From Acanthosepion pharaonis (lineage: Eukaryota; Mollusca; Cephalopoda; Sepiida; Sepiidae), in assembly GCA_903632075.3 (NCBI GenBank), contig CAHIKZ030000125.1, forward strand, positions 2,627,501-2,691,500: a stretch of DNA of 64,000 bases, written 5' to 3'. Within the stretch, counting starts at the first letter, position 1. The number at the start of each line of letters is the position of its first letter. This document shows, in pieces, positions 1 to 11,424 of this stretch. Position numbers and translations under genes: made by a program. The notes beneath the pieces were generated by a model, which did not search any database, was not told the DNA's origin, and saw nothing but the letters and a program-made list of their open reading frames with translations.

Positions 1-54
1 GCAGAGATTGGTTTAGCCGCTTTAAAAATAGTGCTTTTGATGTTGAATTTAAAT

Positions 55-850
55 AACCCTGTGGTGCACCGAAAAAAGGCTAAAAATTGGAGGCATTATT
101 TCAGGAAAACTCATGTCAGACGCAGCTGAATTTGCAGAATCATTAGGAGTTGATTGTACAACAGTTTCGGAAAGTTTGAAAGAAATACGAATGATTCGAA
201 AACAAGGCGATTAGGTTTCGTACAATTTGAATTCGAGAGACATCGAACGGTGTCTTGAGCAGCTGCTTCAACGACAGAAAAAAAATGTTTTTTTTTTTGC
301 ATCGTATCGTGACCGACGATGGAAAGGGCATAGACTACATTAACTCTAAGCATATATGATCCTGGGGTAAGCCCAGCTATGCATCAAAATCGGCGGCAAA
401 TCCGAACATCAATATGTATAAATCTTCTGCTTTGCATTTGGTGGGATCAGGTAGGTGTAGCTTATTATGAGCTGCTCAAACCGACCGAAGCTATCAAGTT
501 GTTGCGTAAGAGCCGAGCATTGAAAGAAAAAACGGCTGTTAAACGAGCAGAGACACACAAAAATTATTTTGCAACATGACAACTCTAGGCCACAAGTTGC
601 TAAACGGGGGAAAACTTTATTGGAAACGCTTAAATTGAAAGACCTACCCCACCCACAAGTATTAACAAGTCATTGCCCCGTCCGAATATCACTTGTTCGG
701 ATCAATGAAGATGCCAAAACATTGGTTCGACTCGTGGTTAACCTAAAAAAAAATTGTTTTTTTTTCGCCGTGGAATTTAATTGCTGCCAGGGTGATGGGA
801 AATAGTAGTGGCTAGCGATTCACAATACTTTCAGTGAAATATTTCTTACT
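55..850 (+). pseudogene. mariner-type transposase relic
   Basis: This is a decayed transposase of the mariner branch of the Tc1/mariner superfamily, which cuts and pastes DNA at TA sites using a D,D,D triad. Blocks can be read in order in shifting frames. FAESLGVDCTTVSESLKEI (about 130-190) fits the helix-turn-helix region. LLCIWWDQVGVAYYELLKP (about 425-480) is the strongly conserved core block. LQHDNSRPQVAK (about 568-605) fits the second catalytic Asp region, and PHPQ at about 650 marks where the third should follow, but that block is scrambled. VASDSQYFQ (about 808-834) is the usual C-terminus. Stops and frameshifts separate every block, and poly-A/T runs at about 277-300 and 747-765 break the frame. 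No terminal inverted repeats were recognised. It is clearly inactive. The family call is firm; the subfamily is not. Confidence 0.82.
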
Positions 851-909
851 AATTCATGTAAATAAAAGATTAGTTTTCATGGAAAATCAGCGAAAAGTTT
901 TTCGATGTC

Positions 910-912
<3 letters not shown>

Positions 913-950
<38 letters not shown>
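913..950. repeat. (AT)n microsatellite at SINE end
   Basis: About 38 bp of alternating AT. It lies directly at the 3' end, read on the minus strand, of the tRNA-derived SINE at 951-1105, so it probably is that element's tail expanded. Confidence 0.95.
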
Positions 951-953
<3 letters not shown>

Positions 954-1105
954 CATACACAGACAGACTGTTTCGCTGTATCACAGCTCATCAGTGTGGC
1001 TAGACGTCCGATTGCTTCTAGCTAAGATCAAAACCTAACTGAATTGGCATCAGTTGGGGATTCTACCACTAAGCCGTTGGTGCACCGAAAGGATGAAGGT
1101 CAATT
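951..1105 (-). mobile_element. tRNA-derived SINE, minus strand
   Basis: Read on the minus strand, the head holds GGCTTAGTGGTAGAAT, a good RNA polymerase III A box of the tRNA type. About 35 bases later comes a weakened B box, GGTTTTGATCTTAGC. The body continues into CTAGCCACACTGATGAGCTG and GATACAGCGAAACAG, then ends in (AT)n. The same head and tail pieces recur at 37487-37568 and 37252-37310, which supports a dispersed family. SINEs of this type are non-coding and depend on a partner LINE. The source tRNA is not certain; a Gly/Asp-type head is the closest match by eye. Confidence 0.68.
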
Positions 1106-1170
1106 TAAGCGTATTTATTTATTAGAGAGATACACAGTGACTGAGAGAACTCGATTCGATTCACGGAGTG

Positions 1171-1172
<2 letters not shown>

Positions 1173-1237
<65 letters not shown>

Positions 1238-1242
1238 GCAGG

Positions 1243-1273
<31 letters not shown>
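1173..1273. repeat. (AT)n followed by (GT)n microsatellite
   Basis: About 62 bp of AT (1173-1234), a short unique GGCAGGA spacer, then about 30 bp of GT. Reading frames over it encode only YIYI and CVCV and are not genes. Confidence 0.95.
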
Positions 1274-1274
<1 letters not shown>

Positions 1275-1997
1275 TGAATGCACGGCCGCAACTTTCGACG
1301 GATTTGCACCAAAATTTACATGCACATGCTCCAAGTTAGCGAGAAGGCCAAGACCATATTCTCATTTCCCAACTCCCATCGATAGTGGAAATAATCGATT
1401 TTTTCATGCTTCTACGCCAGTTTTCATGTAATTTGAGGACATTTTCTACTGGCCAGAGTGAGAGCCTATAGCTGGTTGCCATGAATAAGCAGGAATATTC
1501 TATTGGCCAGCGTGAGAGCCAACAGCTGATTGACACAAATGTTAACTAACATGCTAGCATGCAAAAAAAGCGATAGCTACATTCGTCACAATTGGGAAAA
1601 AATTAAATCTGCATGGCACTTTACTCCAATTGGCTCATTCGCTTGCTTAAACACAACGTTGATTCTGATTCCGCAGAACTGGGTTGGGCGTGAAAAAGTA
1701 TTTGTTGTTAACATTCTCTTTTCATTCGGTTTTTCCAGTTACGAGTTTTTTTTTAAAGCTGATCGTATTGTGTTCATTTTGTTTGGTTCGTTTTCGTAAC
1801 AGATTTAATGTTTAGTATAGAGCTTAGAAGAAATTCGCAGTGTGAAATAGGCAAGAAGTAAGGCATGTAGCAACATCAGCACGTCAAAGTGCACACATTG
1901 AAAGGCAAGGAAGGGCAAAAACATTTTAAGTCAAGTTATAGCGATTGCTGTAATTGTCGTATGATTTTTAATCAAGCACGGGCAACGCCGGGTCATG

Positions 1998-1998
<1 letters not shown>
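1274..1998. repeat. AT-rich spacer with a 54-bp tandem duplication
   Basis: No gene is visible. At about 1444 and again at about 1498 the motif TTCTAYTGGCCAGMGTGAGA followed by GCC, AGCTG and TTG recurs, giving two diverged copies with a 54-bp period. The rest of the stretch is unremarkable. Confidence 0.6.

Positions 1999-2065
<67 letters not shown>
1999..2065. repeat. (AT)n microsatellite
   Basis: About 67 bp of uninterrupted AT. Confidence 0.95.
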
Positions 2066-2070
<5 letters not shown>

Positions 2071-2439
2071 CATCAAAATTCTACAAATCATGAAACTGCA
2101 TAACTGTCTATCCGACAAAACGTTCAATATATAAAACACATTATAATAGTTTCTTTTTCCGGTTTTTAGAGAAAACGTTTAGCCGTCTTGACACTATTTC
2201 TCGTAAGAATTCACTGAAAACAATTTGAATTATTCAGCTAGAAAGAGAACAGGTTAAAAATGTTTTGTGTCTGCCTACTTTTGTCTCAACTGAACAATGG
2301 TGAGAGAAACACGAACTTTCAAGCCTTCAGTAATTGTGCCAACATTCATACTCTGGCCTCCATCTTTAAACTCCATTACAGGATCATGTAGAGAATGGCT
2401 GAATAAGGTTAAAAAAGAGGGACCGTAGAGAGAAAAACT

Positions 2440-2590
2440 GGATCAGAACCTCACAGCAGGAAGATCATCATTTCAACTTAGATTTAAAGAGATCAATTAG
2501 AAAAGACCCAACTCAATCCATAAGACGTTTGACTTATGAGAGGGAAGTTTCAGCCATGACAGTCTAAAGAGCAGAGAAAAAATGACTTGT
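2440..2590 (+). pseudogene. transposase N-terminal scrap (mariner-like)
   Basis: One frame reads LKRSIRKDPTQSIRRLTYE followed by REVSAMTV, then a stop and RAEKK. This resembles the second helix-turn-helix of mariner-like transposases in which a run of the type SIRKLA..M.VS..TVRR is usual. Only this short block is recognisable; no catalytic region follows. It could be chance similarity, but the spacing of charged and hydrophobic residues fits the family well. Confidence 0.42.
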
Positions 2591-3237
2591 AATGTTATTA
2601 GATAATGTAAGCTGCATTACGAATTTATTTGCGATAAATTTCTGTAATTATCATTATTCTGTTTTTAATATTGAAAATTGCGAGTACTTTTGAGATCAAG
2701 TTAAATATTACGAAGATCTATCTGTCATTGTTGTTTAATTATATCGAATTGTCGAAGCTATGGCTAACATTAATAATGTACGAATTTATTTGAATTCATG
2801 AAATTTTCACAACTTAAACTGTTCTATCTTCGAACGTGTTAATTTGATCCGAATCTATTACCCCATCCCTTCTTCAGTGTCACCAGGTCAGAACTAATGA
2901 GCGAAGTAATACTTTACTGCATAGGGTTGAATCATCCTCATTCCCTAAGAATTCATTGGTAAGACGGGCGCTCCATTCCGACACATTATTCCGAAGAACC
3001 GTTAATTTTTGGAAGATACTCTCACCTGAATGATTCCCAAAACGTTACTATATTAACCGCGTCATAGCTATATTATTAACAGTTTGTCAGTCCTGCTCAT
3101 CTTTCTATCCTCATAACTCTCGTTTTATTCAAATCAACAAATCATTCGGGAAATCTCTAAAATGTCTCTTGGCATTTTATTAGATAATTTTTTACTTAAA
3201 AAATCTAATAACTTGCAACGCAGGGAGACGAATACAC

Positions 3238-3238
<1 letters not shown>
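2591..3238. other. AT-rich non-coding stretch
   Basis: No gene is visible. A 60-bp segment at about 2777-2838 (ACGAATTTATTTGAATT followed by TTTTCACAACTTAAACTG) recurs with few changes at about 4115-4178, so it belongs to a dispersed repeat of unknown type. Confidence 0.5.

Positions 3239-3305
<67 letters not shown>
3239..3305. repeat. (TC)n microsatellite
   Basis: About 66 bp of CT dinucleotides. Confidence 0.95.
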
Positions 3306-3309
<4 letters not shown>

Positions 3310-3555
3310 CTTGAAAGTATTTTTGTGCGTGTGTGTTTTACGGACATTTGCGGAAAGCTATGTAATATCATGCTTTTGAAAATGTTTGTTGAAATGATAT
3401 CCCGTAGATATCTACAGAACTATTTGCTAATAGTTATATGCAAATTATAAGCTTGTATTTTATCATGCGTTGTCTGAAATTCTAAAGTACTACATGAACA
3501 TTTATTTCATGCAATTTTTGAGAATTCACGGCTATATACATTTGCCTAATGTATA

Positions 3556-3800
3556 ATGGTGCATATTAATCATAATTTAATTGAAAAACGATGGAACCTG
3601 ACCAGAGTACACTCCCGCGGTTTCGGCCTCTACGGTCTCCTCAGGTCGTTTCTTCAGCAAACCAACTACACGGAGCTTAATATTTTAAGCACTTTCGAAA
3701 CCGGAAGTAGTGGGTGGGAGAAAAAAATTCTATCTTTAACCGGGTTGAAACAAACCCAAGCTGAACTTCTTAAAATGTCTGCATTGGGTCATGATTTCTG
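3556..3800. repeat. unclassified GC-richer segment
   Basis: A stretch richer in GC than its surroundings, around CCGCGGTTTCGGCCTC and TCCTCAGGTCGTTTCTTC at 3617-3656. It looks like an untranslated part of an interspersed element, but I do not recognise the family. An 81-codon open frame crosses it; it has no recognisable domain and I do not call it a gene. Confidence 0.3.
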
Positions 3801-4042
3801 ACCTCCCATTCAGCAATTCATTGCTGTTTTTGCATGTTGCTATAGACAGTTTTTCTTCTTGGCATAGCCTACATGTATTCTCGACGATTATTTTAGTCTT
3901 TAAATTTCTGAAAATGCTCCATTTAATGCCCGGAAGTTTGCTATGTCTGACCCTACAATTCCAACACAAGCTTGCTAGTTCCAACTTCTATTCTTTGTTC
4001 CAGAATTCTGAAAGGTGTGCTGTGATTGAACCAACCTCTCTT

Positions 4043-4235
4043 GAACTGGTTCTCAGTACATCGATGTATATTTTAGTGGTACTATTTTAAACTTTCACGA
4101 CGGATAGAATTGATAATTTACGAATTTATTTGAATTAAGGACGTTTTCACAACTTAAACTGTTCTATATTCGAACTGGCCCTCAGTACATCGATGCATAT
4201 TTTTGTGTAACTATATTCACCTTCCACTTCGGCAC
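4043..4235. repeat. 129-bp period duplicated segment
   Basis: GAACTGG..CTCAGTACATCGATG at 4043 is repeated at 4172 with few differences. Between them lies the second copy of the dispersed ACGAATTTATTTGAATT repeat. It looks like a partial tandem duplication within an old repeat. Confidence 0.55.
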
Positions 4236-4378
4236 AATATACAACCCGTTTAGTACGGTACAATGCATTTAAAATACAGTCATTTTTGTATCCTGCAATT
4301 ACATAAGGTAGTATTCTCGCCTTTCATGTCATTTTGTAGCTTTAAATTTCTTCTATTCATTCAGTTGTGTTACTTTTG

Positions 4379-4379
<1 letters not shown>

Positions 4380-4431
<52 letters not shown>
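4380..4431. repeat. (TA)n array left of a mariner derivative
   Basis: About 52 bp of TA abutting the left terminal repeat of the element at 4432-4790. Confidence 0.95.
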
Positions 4432-4434
<3 letters not shown>

Positions 4435-4787
4435 GGTGTCGATAAAGTTCGTGTGCTCTTTAAAAAGTTCATAACTTTATTTGCATTGCGATAGAAATAA
4501 TTTGTAAAAAGGATTAGAAAGAAGTAAATATATATTTTTTAAGGTTTTATTGAAAGTTTATTTAAGTTTTCACATGTCTTCCACCATTAGCAATACAAAG
4601 GGTAATACGATTTTGAAGTTTACGGAAAACATTTGCCAACTGATTTACAGTAATGCCTGAAATCACATTAGTTATTTTAGCTATACTTAAAACTACGTAT
4701 ATTAAAATTTATAACTTTTTTACAGATTATTTCTATCGCAAATACAAATAAATTTATATTTTTTTTAAATTGCACACGAATTTGATG

Positions 4788-4790
<3 letters not shown>
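4432..4790 (-). mobile_element. mariner-type deletion derivative in TA array
   Basis: About 359 bp with terminal inverted repeats of about 75 bp. The left end reads TGGTGTCGATAAAGTTCGTG and the right end, reverse-complemented, reads TGCCCATCAAATTCGTGTGC. Both continue into a matching GCGATAGAAATAAT block. The middle, on the minus strand, still encodes NVISGITVNQLANVFRKLQN and then RITLCIANGGRHV, which is the typical C-terminus of a mariner-like transposase. It is therefore an internally deleted copy of an autonomous element, moved in trans if at all. TA arrays flank both sides, as expected for TA target choice. A sister copy lies at 23434-23802. Confidence 0.78.

Positions 4791-4847
<57 letters not shown>
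4791..4847. repeat. (TA)n array right of the mariner derivative
   Basis: About 57 bp of AT, probably one array with 4380-4431 before the insertion. Confidence 0.93.
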
Positions 4848-4849
<2 letters not shown>

Positions 4850-5655
4850 TGGTGTTCATTATCCTCTATGTATAATATAGTTTGAGTTTCAAATTGGGCG
4901 TAAATCATCGATAGCACAATCACTACAAAACTATCTATAATGATTATTACTTTGCATTTTACTTTGCTGGTTACTAATTTTGAACAGATGTACCCGTTTT
5001 TAAAGAGTGACAGACTTGTTTGCTTTACCTCGAAAATCAAAATCCTTATTAAAAAAAAATACACTCGCCAGTAAGTATCGTGCCTCTATTCTATTTATCC
5101 TACATTAAAAAATCTTGTAATCCAAATTCTTGAAATGTCATATTACGTACGAAATGGAGAGGTTCATTGTTGAACTTTAATCTTCCTGGATGAAAGGAAT
5201 GTATAGTTTAATAATTAAATGTTCGATGACGTATGCCTTGTTATTGTTAATTTCATGGTTAAAAATATAAAAATCAAAGAAAATTAAATGTATTTGTGTA
5301 CCTGTATAAATCCTATACCTATTTTCTATAAAGTCATATTAAAAATGCATTAATTACTTCTTTTATTAACTACATAATTCTAATTTTTCTTCATATGTTG
5401 CTCCTAGATATTACGCTTTTTTAAGGCAGAATTTGAAAGTCTTCATGAACAGCGTTACATCTAATCTAATGTAACGATCATGAGGGTTACGTCCAAATTA
5501 TGATATAATTATATAATTAAATGGACTGCGATATTCTCTTGAAATATTTAAGAAGATAAATATCAGTCTCTGTGTGTACATTAGAGAGGGAAGACAAAGT
5601 ACTTTCACAAATACTCTACGTAAAGAATAATTCCTTCTGAATGATTACTGGGCAA
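4848..5655. other. AT-rich stretch, nothing recognised
   Basis: No gene, RNA or repeat structure recognised on either strand. Confidence 0.5.
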
Positions 5656-5659
5656 CGTA

Positions 5660-6860
5660 AATATTCTTTTCATGATCTAACATCAATGCTGACCAGTTTC
5701 CAAGTCTGTGCTGATGCACATCATCCCCATAACATGATGGTGTCACTATCATGTTTCCTCCTGTTGCCTGATGTTTTACGGGCGATGTGCAGTGAGAGGG
5801 TTCCCACACAGGGAATGTTTTGCATTAAGGCAAAACTGTTCAATTTTGGTCTCAATTGATGAATGTATTTACTTGCTCGTGTCTATTATGTTTCGACAAT
5901 GCTTGTGACTAACTGCAAACGAGAATACTTATGGCTTTCTTTCGAAAAGATCATTCTTCTTGAAACTTTGCTATAAATCCCAGATTTGTAGTGTTCAAAA
6001 TTAATAATGGCCCTGGGGAGAGATTTTGACACTTGATTTGTGGATCTTCGCAGCTCCTTTAGTTAGCACAGGCCTATTGTTTGTTTCTCTGATTGATGCT
6101 CTACTTGCCCGGCATTGTAGGATTATTAGTAGTCTTATCTTGGTTAGTTTGAGCATTTGTTGTATTCTTTCTCTGTTTTGGCGAAATTACTTAATAGTGA
6201 TCCGTTAGATGTTCTAAAAATAGAGGTATTTTAAATAGTGCTCCATTAGATGTTCCAAAAATTGGGATATTTTTATAGTGCTCTGTTAGATTTTCCAAAA
6301 ACGGGGACATTTTTAATAGTGCCCCGTTACATGTTCCAAGAATAGGGATATTTTTAATAGTAATCCATTAGATGTTCCAAACATTGGGATATTTTACTAG
6401 TACCCGGTAGATGTTCCAAAAATAAGGATATTTTTAATAGTGCCCTGTTAAATGTCTAAAAAAAATAGTGATATCTTTAACAGGGATCTTATAGATCTAC
6501 CAAAAACAGGGATAGTTTTCCTATCATAACCCTGCTTTATACCACTCAATAATTTGTTCCTAATAATTTTTAGTAATGTTCTCTAAAAAGAAACAAAAAT
6601 CTCTGAGGCCTTTACAGAAAATGTGTATGCAACTGTTTTTGCATTTTTCTTATCGCATTAATAATTATGCGATTCTGAAAGAAATTGGTGCACTCAAATT
6701 TAAAAAAAAATAATTTATAAAAAATTTTGAAAATAATCTAATATCCCATGAATTCAAAATGATGTACTATTTTAGTTGCTTCATTAATGGGATTAAGGTG
6801 TGGTTGTAAGGTGACCAAAAATGAAAGATTTCAAGAGTGACAGTTAAATACTTATGCAAA
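5660..6860 (-). pseudogene. Tc1-like transposase relic
   Basis: A decayed Tc1-family element read on the minus strand. Near 5725-5860 it encodes ETKIEQFCLNAKHSL..GNPLTAHRP, the block that normally follows the second catalytic Asp of Tc1 transposases. The Asp position (usually S-D-E-T-K) is Ile here, because the codon has become ATT. Further upstream in the gene, 5990-6120 matches the linker and helix-turn-helix coding region at the nucleotide level. The block encoding the helix-turn-helix has been expanded into a minisatellite (6195-6519). The outer end at about 6845-6862, TTAAATACTTATGCAAAAC, looks like a Tc1 terminal repeat; the other end was not found. It cannot be active. Confidence 0.75.
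6195..6519. repeat. 40-41 bp minisatellite inside the Tc1 relic
   Basis: Eight tandem units of 40 or 41 bp start near 6195, 6236, 6276, 6317, 6358, 6398, 6438 and 6479. The consensus is TAGTGCYCYGTTAGATGTTC followed by CAAAAATWGGGATATTTTTAA. The unit corresponds to a single-copy segment of the helix-turn-helix coding region in Tc1-family transposases, so the array grew from transposon coding sequence. Units differ from each other at many sites, so the expansion is not recent. Confidence 0.82.
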
Positions 6861-6924
6861 ACAATGTACACAGATTGATAAATATATAAAAAAGGATATA
6901 CACATCCTCAAACACACATATACT

Positions 6925-6968
<44 letters not shown>

Positions 6969-7500
6969 TAAAGAGAGAGATGAGGTTAAGCATAATTGAG
7001 ACGTCTGCTTTTGACTAAACATTTTCGAATTAGAACAACTTATGCAATAACAATTCCCGTTCAAAAATAGTCTCGTAACTTTTCAGTCCATATCCAGTAT
7101 TTAATAATTTATCTGATATGTACTTATCTGTATAAAGTGATATTACTGTAATAAGCAGTGAAAATTATGCATTCTTCTCAATCGGAATTCGTATCTTCAT
7201 TAATTGCCTCATTTCGAAGTATAGACAATTAATTTTAATGATTTTCGAGATAATTGCCATCAAATCAAGCATTAGGCAGACAGAGAAATGTTGCAAGACA
7301 AGAGGACATGTAATTATGCTTTCTTAAATCCGATAAAATTGACAGAAAATGCTACGTTGATAACGAAGCTGGGGGCGCTATCATTATGCCTCATATCAAT
7401 ATTCATCAGTATTATTCATATTGTATGAATACTGGTCATCTTTTAGACATCATTTTAGAAGGTAAGTCATGTTTGAAGCAGTTCCTCGTAGAAAAATCGG
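6861..7500. repeat. (GATA)n array, then unique AT-rich DNA
   Basis: About 40 bp of GATA at 6925-6967; the remainder holds nothing recognised. Confidence 0.7.
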
Positions 7501-7514
7501 TATAAACCAATTAT

Positions 7515-7552
7515 TTAATTTCTTCTTCTTCCTCCTTTTCTTCTTCTTCTAC

Positions 7553-7590
<38 letters not shown>
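7515..7590. repeat. (TTC)n/(TC)n pyrimidine tract
   Basis: Mixed TTC and TC repeats. The open frame across it reads only F, L and S and is not a gene. Confidence 0.9.
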
Positions 7591-7591
<1 letters not shown>

Positions 7592-8580
7592 ATGGCTGAA
7601 AATTTTAGAGATTATGGAGCGTATATTCAATATCTTTCCAGGTTTATTCAAATAATTTATTTCATATTTTATTCATAAATGTATTTCATATTTTATTCAT
7701 AAAAGTTAATTTTGGAAGTATGGGAAAACGAAATTAAGAGTAAACTGACTGCGTTATTATTCAAAATTATCATTGTTGTTGTTGCTGTTTATGATGATTT
7801 CAAATGCAGTGATGATGATGATGATTGTATATATTTATTAAAATATGCTTCTTCACGTGTAGAGAGGCTGAAAAAAGAGCGAAATCACATTGATAATCTA
7901 TTTAGTTTTTGTTCTGTATTATTCAAATATTCGCATTAGTGGGTCACGATGGAGATGAAATGGGATCACATCTCTTACCTACACATTTTTATTGCAGTTA
8001 GCTTGATAGCTGTAGTAATGTATTCTGGAAAGTTTGAATTCTTCACTAGTATATAATTCCTCTAACATTTGCAACCTACTTTTCATTATATTAATGACTC
8101 CAATAATAATATTACAAATATGTATTTTTATATGTTGAAAGTACTGAAATATTTACTTATTTTTAAATATATTTCTTAATTTTATTTTGGACAAAATTTT
8201 AGAGTGTGAGATCCAATAGTAGACGTTGGTCTCTTTGTAACGATATTTAATTTCATCGACCAAATTTTGGGGTTCTAATTGAAGTAAATCAATATAATCG
8301 TTGTCTAGGTTTTTATTCACATACTTGCTTGACATTTAGTTTAGCAGTGTACTAAAAATTATCTTGGATCATCGAATCTGCACAGACATTATCAAAAGAA
8401 GTCATTAATATTATTTTATATATGTTTAATTATTAGATCTGGCAAAGATATCCATGACACATGACATAGGTTTTGCTGTAGAGAGGACGCAAATGCAGAT
8501 ACAGTTCTATTCATAGAAATGACAGGCAAAATATTAAAAAAAATGAAATAACACATAAGAATTATTCCCTTATTCTGAAA
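7591..8580. other. AT-rich stretch, nothing recognised
   Basis: No supported feature beyond a short GATGATGATG run at about 7809 and a 20-bp local duplication of ATTTCATATTTTATTCATAA near 7660-7700. Confidence 0.5.
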
Positions 8581-8582
8581 AA

Positions 8583-8615
8583 AAAATCTATTTATCTATC
8601 TATCTCTCTTTCTCT

Positions 8616-8661
<46 letters not shown>

Positions 8662-8786
8662 TAAACTATGCTATACATATATATATATAGATAGATAGAT
8701 AGAGAGAGAGATACAGATATATATATATATATATAGAGAGAGAGATACATAGAGAGAGAGATACATAGAGAGAGAGATACATAGAG

Positions 8787-8824
<38 letters not shown>
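8583..8824. repeat. compound microsatellite (CTAT, AT, GATA, GAGA)
   Basis: A mosaic of CTAT, AT, GA and GATA repeats, including several nearly identical units of the type GAGAGATACATAGAGA. Minus-strand frames reading SLSIYL are simple-repeat products. Confidence 0.93.
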
Positions 8825-9479
8825 TCTTCAAGCAGACATTGAGTCCAAGCATGAAATATTGCGTATATGCAGGAAACAGCCTGTCTCTGCTCGATGCTAG
8901 ACTCAGTGTCTTCCATTATATTTACATATGCTCTATCGAAGACATTCAGCGCATTTATCCATAAATATACTGTACCTTTTACTCATTTCTCCTATCAAGG
9001 CATTTTTCCACGAGGAAATATGCGATTACAACGAGTGAAAATGAATCAAAATATTTTCATAATGAGGAGTGAGGTAAATGACAATAAATAAACAGTATTC
9101 AGGAAGACTGAAGATTTACATATAATATTGTGTATATTATCAATGGTAAGGAAACATGTATGTTTATACATTTCTGAAGCAACCATCAATTATATTTTAA
9201 TAGTTTCATTTCTCAGACTTCTCGTACATTTTGAGAATTATAGATAAGAGATAAATAAAAATAATGTATGTGAAAGCAAAACCTAGACGTGATAGAACAA
9301 ATATATTCAGGAATATGAATTCCCCACATAAAAAAGAGTAAAAGACACGTGTTCACATACTGGCTTCAGCTAATTCATTTTGTAAACTAGCGATATTAAA
9401 CATGAGAATTTAGGGCAATATATTCATTGTCATGTCTGTTCAAAATTTGGTATTGAAGTTCCGGATATATAGGAAACAC
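8825..9479. other. AT-rich stretch, nothing recognised
   Basis: A 74-codon open frame at 8867-9091 has no recognisable domain and is not called. Confidence 0.45.
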
Positions 9480-9974
9480 ATCGCTCGGAGGATGTCATAA
9501 ATGGTGCTAGATTATACTGTGGAAATTGAAAATTCTGGCATAAAGAATACTGATGCAAATATACCCGACATAGCCATAAAAGATGTCAAAAAAAGAAAAA
9601 AGAACCTGTCAACAACATCTTAGAATCTACTGACCGGATTCCAATATTTCTCAAAAATAATTTCTTAAAGTATCGAATGATATAGACGTGCAAATTGAAA
9701 TAACGAAAATTTGGAAACTTTAAACTACACAGGCCGGTTGTGATAGGGGCATTGGGTATGATAAAAAAAGTGGTAACGATAAGCATGTGTATAAAACTCA
9801 GGGAAACATCAGCAAATCAGTGCTCCAAAAATTACTTTGTGCGTAACACTCTTCGTATAAACGAAACGTCTCAAATGGACATAGATAACCTCCCTACAAT
9901 TCCCTATTTATTCATAGATTTTTGAGGGTACTTGAAAATTCGCACCATAAAATTATTATCCGAAAATGATACAT
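9480..9974 (+). pseudogene. old Dong/R4-like LINE 3' relic
   Basis: Shifting frames read IKNTDANIPDIAIKDVKKRK (about 9540-9600), matching the restriction-like endonuclease block KIEANRPDI..K of the better copies. A block that reads like QIEITKIWKL follows at about 9690-9720, then VVIGALGMIKK at about 9738-9772, the conserved C-terminal signature seen in every copy here. The relic runs directly into the (TAA)n array at 9976. It is more diverged than the neighbouring copies and so older. Only the C-terminal third remains. Confidence 0.6.
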
Positions 9975-9975
9975 C

Positions 9976-10008
<33 letters not shown>

Positions 10009-10041
10009 TAATAATAATAACAATAATAATCACAATAATAA
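9975..10041. repeat. (TAA)n array between two LINE copies
   Basis: About 65 bp of AAT/TAA with a few AAC variants. It is the tail of the older copy and the 5' junction of the next. Confidence 0.95.
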
Positions 10042-11424
10042 CTGGTATTAAAAACTGAATTGAATTCTCAGAACAGAATTATGGCCATTAATAACCTAGC
10101 CATCCCAGTGGTCCAATATAGTTTCAACATCTTGAACTGGACTCTAAATGACATCAGACAAATGGATTCTAAAACAAGAAAGCTTCTTTCTAAGTATAAG
10201 ATGCATCATCCAAAGGCTGATGTAGACCGTCTATACATACCCCGTAAAAAGAAGGTGGAAGAGGTCTTATTCAGCTAGAATTGTCATACAAGACAACAAC
10301 TATTGGCTTACTAACTTACATGGAAACAACAAATGACTGGATGATAAAATTAGTGAAACAACATGAAAACAGAAAGAAAAAATATTCAATAATAAAAGAA
10401 GGCAGTAAATACAAACAACATTTACATTTAGTAGATTCTGTAGTAAATCAAAACAGAAGCCAAGAACCAACTATTGCAGCAAAAGATATGAAAAAAGAAA
10501 GCCAAGGATAAAGCCCTTGAACAGATGAAACAACGCTGGCAAGACAAACCTCTGCATGGCCAATATCCAGAACGTGCAAATAAACCCAATGTTGATAAAG
10601 TTAATACTCATCGATGGTTACGAGCATCTGGATTAAAGTCTGAAACTGAAGGCTTTATTCTTGCAGCGCAAGACCAGAGTCTTTTTCACTAGGAATTTTC
10701 AGGCAAATATCATACATAATAATGTGGATCCAAAATGCAGGTTCTGTGACAAATACCAAGAAACAATAGACCATCTAATCTCAGGATGTTCTATACTTGC
10801 CCCAAATGAATATAAAATCGTCACGATAGAGTGGGGCAATACTTACACTGGACAATGTGCAAACACTTTGGAAAATGTAAGCAAACACTGGTATGAACAT
10901 CGGCCAGCGCCGGTTACAGAAATAGAAGATGTCACCATTCTATGGGATTATACCATCCACACAGACAGAAAAATTGAAGCAAATAGGCGGACATTATTGT
11001 CAAAAACCAGAAAGAAAAACTTGCCTACTAATTGATATGGCTTGTCCAGCGGATTGTAACATAGCAACCAAGGAATTTGAAAAACTATCAAAATACAAAG
11101 ACCTGGAAATTGAAATAGAAAAAATGTGGAAATTGAAAACAAGAATAATACCAGTGGTAATAGGTGCACTTGGAATTATAAAAATGGAACAAAACAACAC
11201 ATTGAAAGAATCCCTGAAACCCCAGCTTAAGAGACATACAGAAAATTGTCTTATTAAGTACAGCACACACACTAAGGAGAACTTTGTCTATGTAACGCTA
11301 GCAACTTCATCGGAAAAAAAAAAAAAAAAAAATTAACATGAAATGTGGCCATAACAACACACCACGACCTGCCTTAGGTCTTTCCGCAGACTTGGTAGGT
11401 AGTGTGTCCATAGCAGAAATCGAA
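10042..11424 (+). pseudogene. Dong/R4-like LINE, family A copy 1, 5'-truncated
   Basis: The C-terminal part of a non-LTR retrotransposon that uses a restriction-like endonuclease. It begins inside the frame just after the reverse transcriptase and matches 17364-18765 almost base for base. Readable blocks are VVQYSFNILNWTLNDIRQMD, KYKMHHPKADVDRLYIPR, a zinc knuckle of the form C-x2-C-x8-H-x4-C (10737-10790), and VIGALGIIKM near 11158. The endonuclease pair PD..LID is interrupted by frameshifts near 10985-11040. Truncation at a TAA array is the usual mark of incomplete target-primed reverse transcription. The 3' untranslated end carries a poly-A run and finishes in (ATG)n at 11423. Most differences from the sister copy are homopolymer lengths. 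Confidence 0.82.

Noticed and set aside
1044..1431. Open frames reading YIYIYI and CVCVCV over microsatellites (also near 4263, 4677, 29094, 30514, 35469, 41942, 42869, 47127, 57216)
   Set aside because: They are translations of (AT)n, (GT)n or (AC)n arrays and carry no protein signal.
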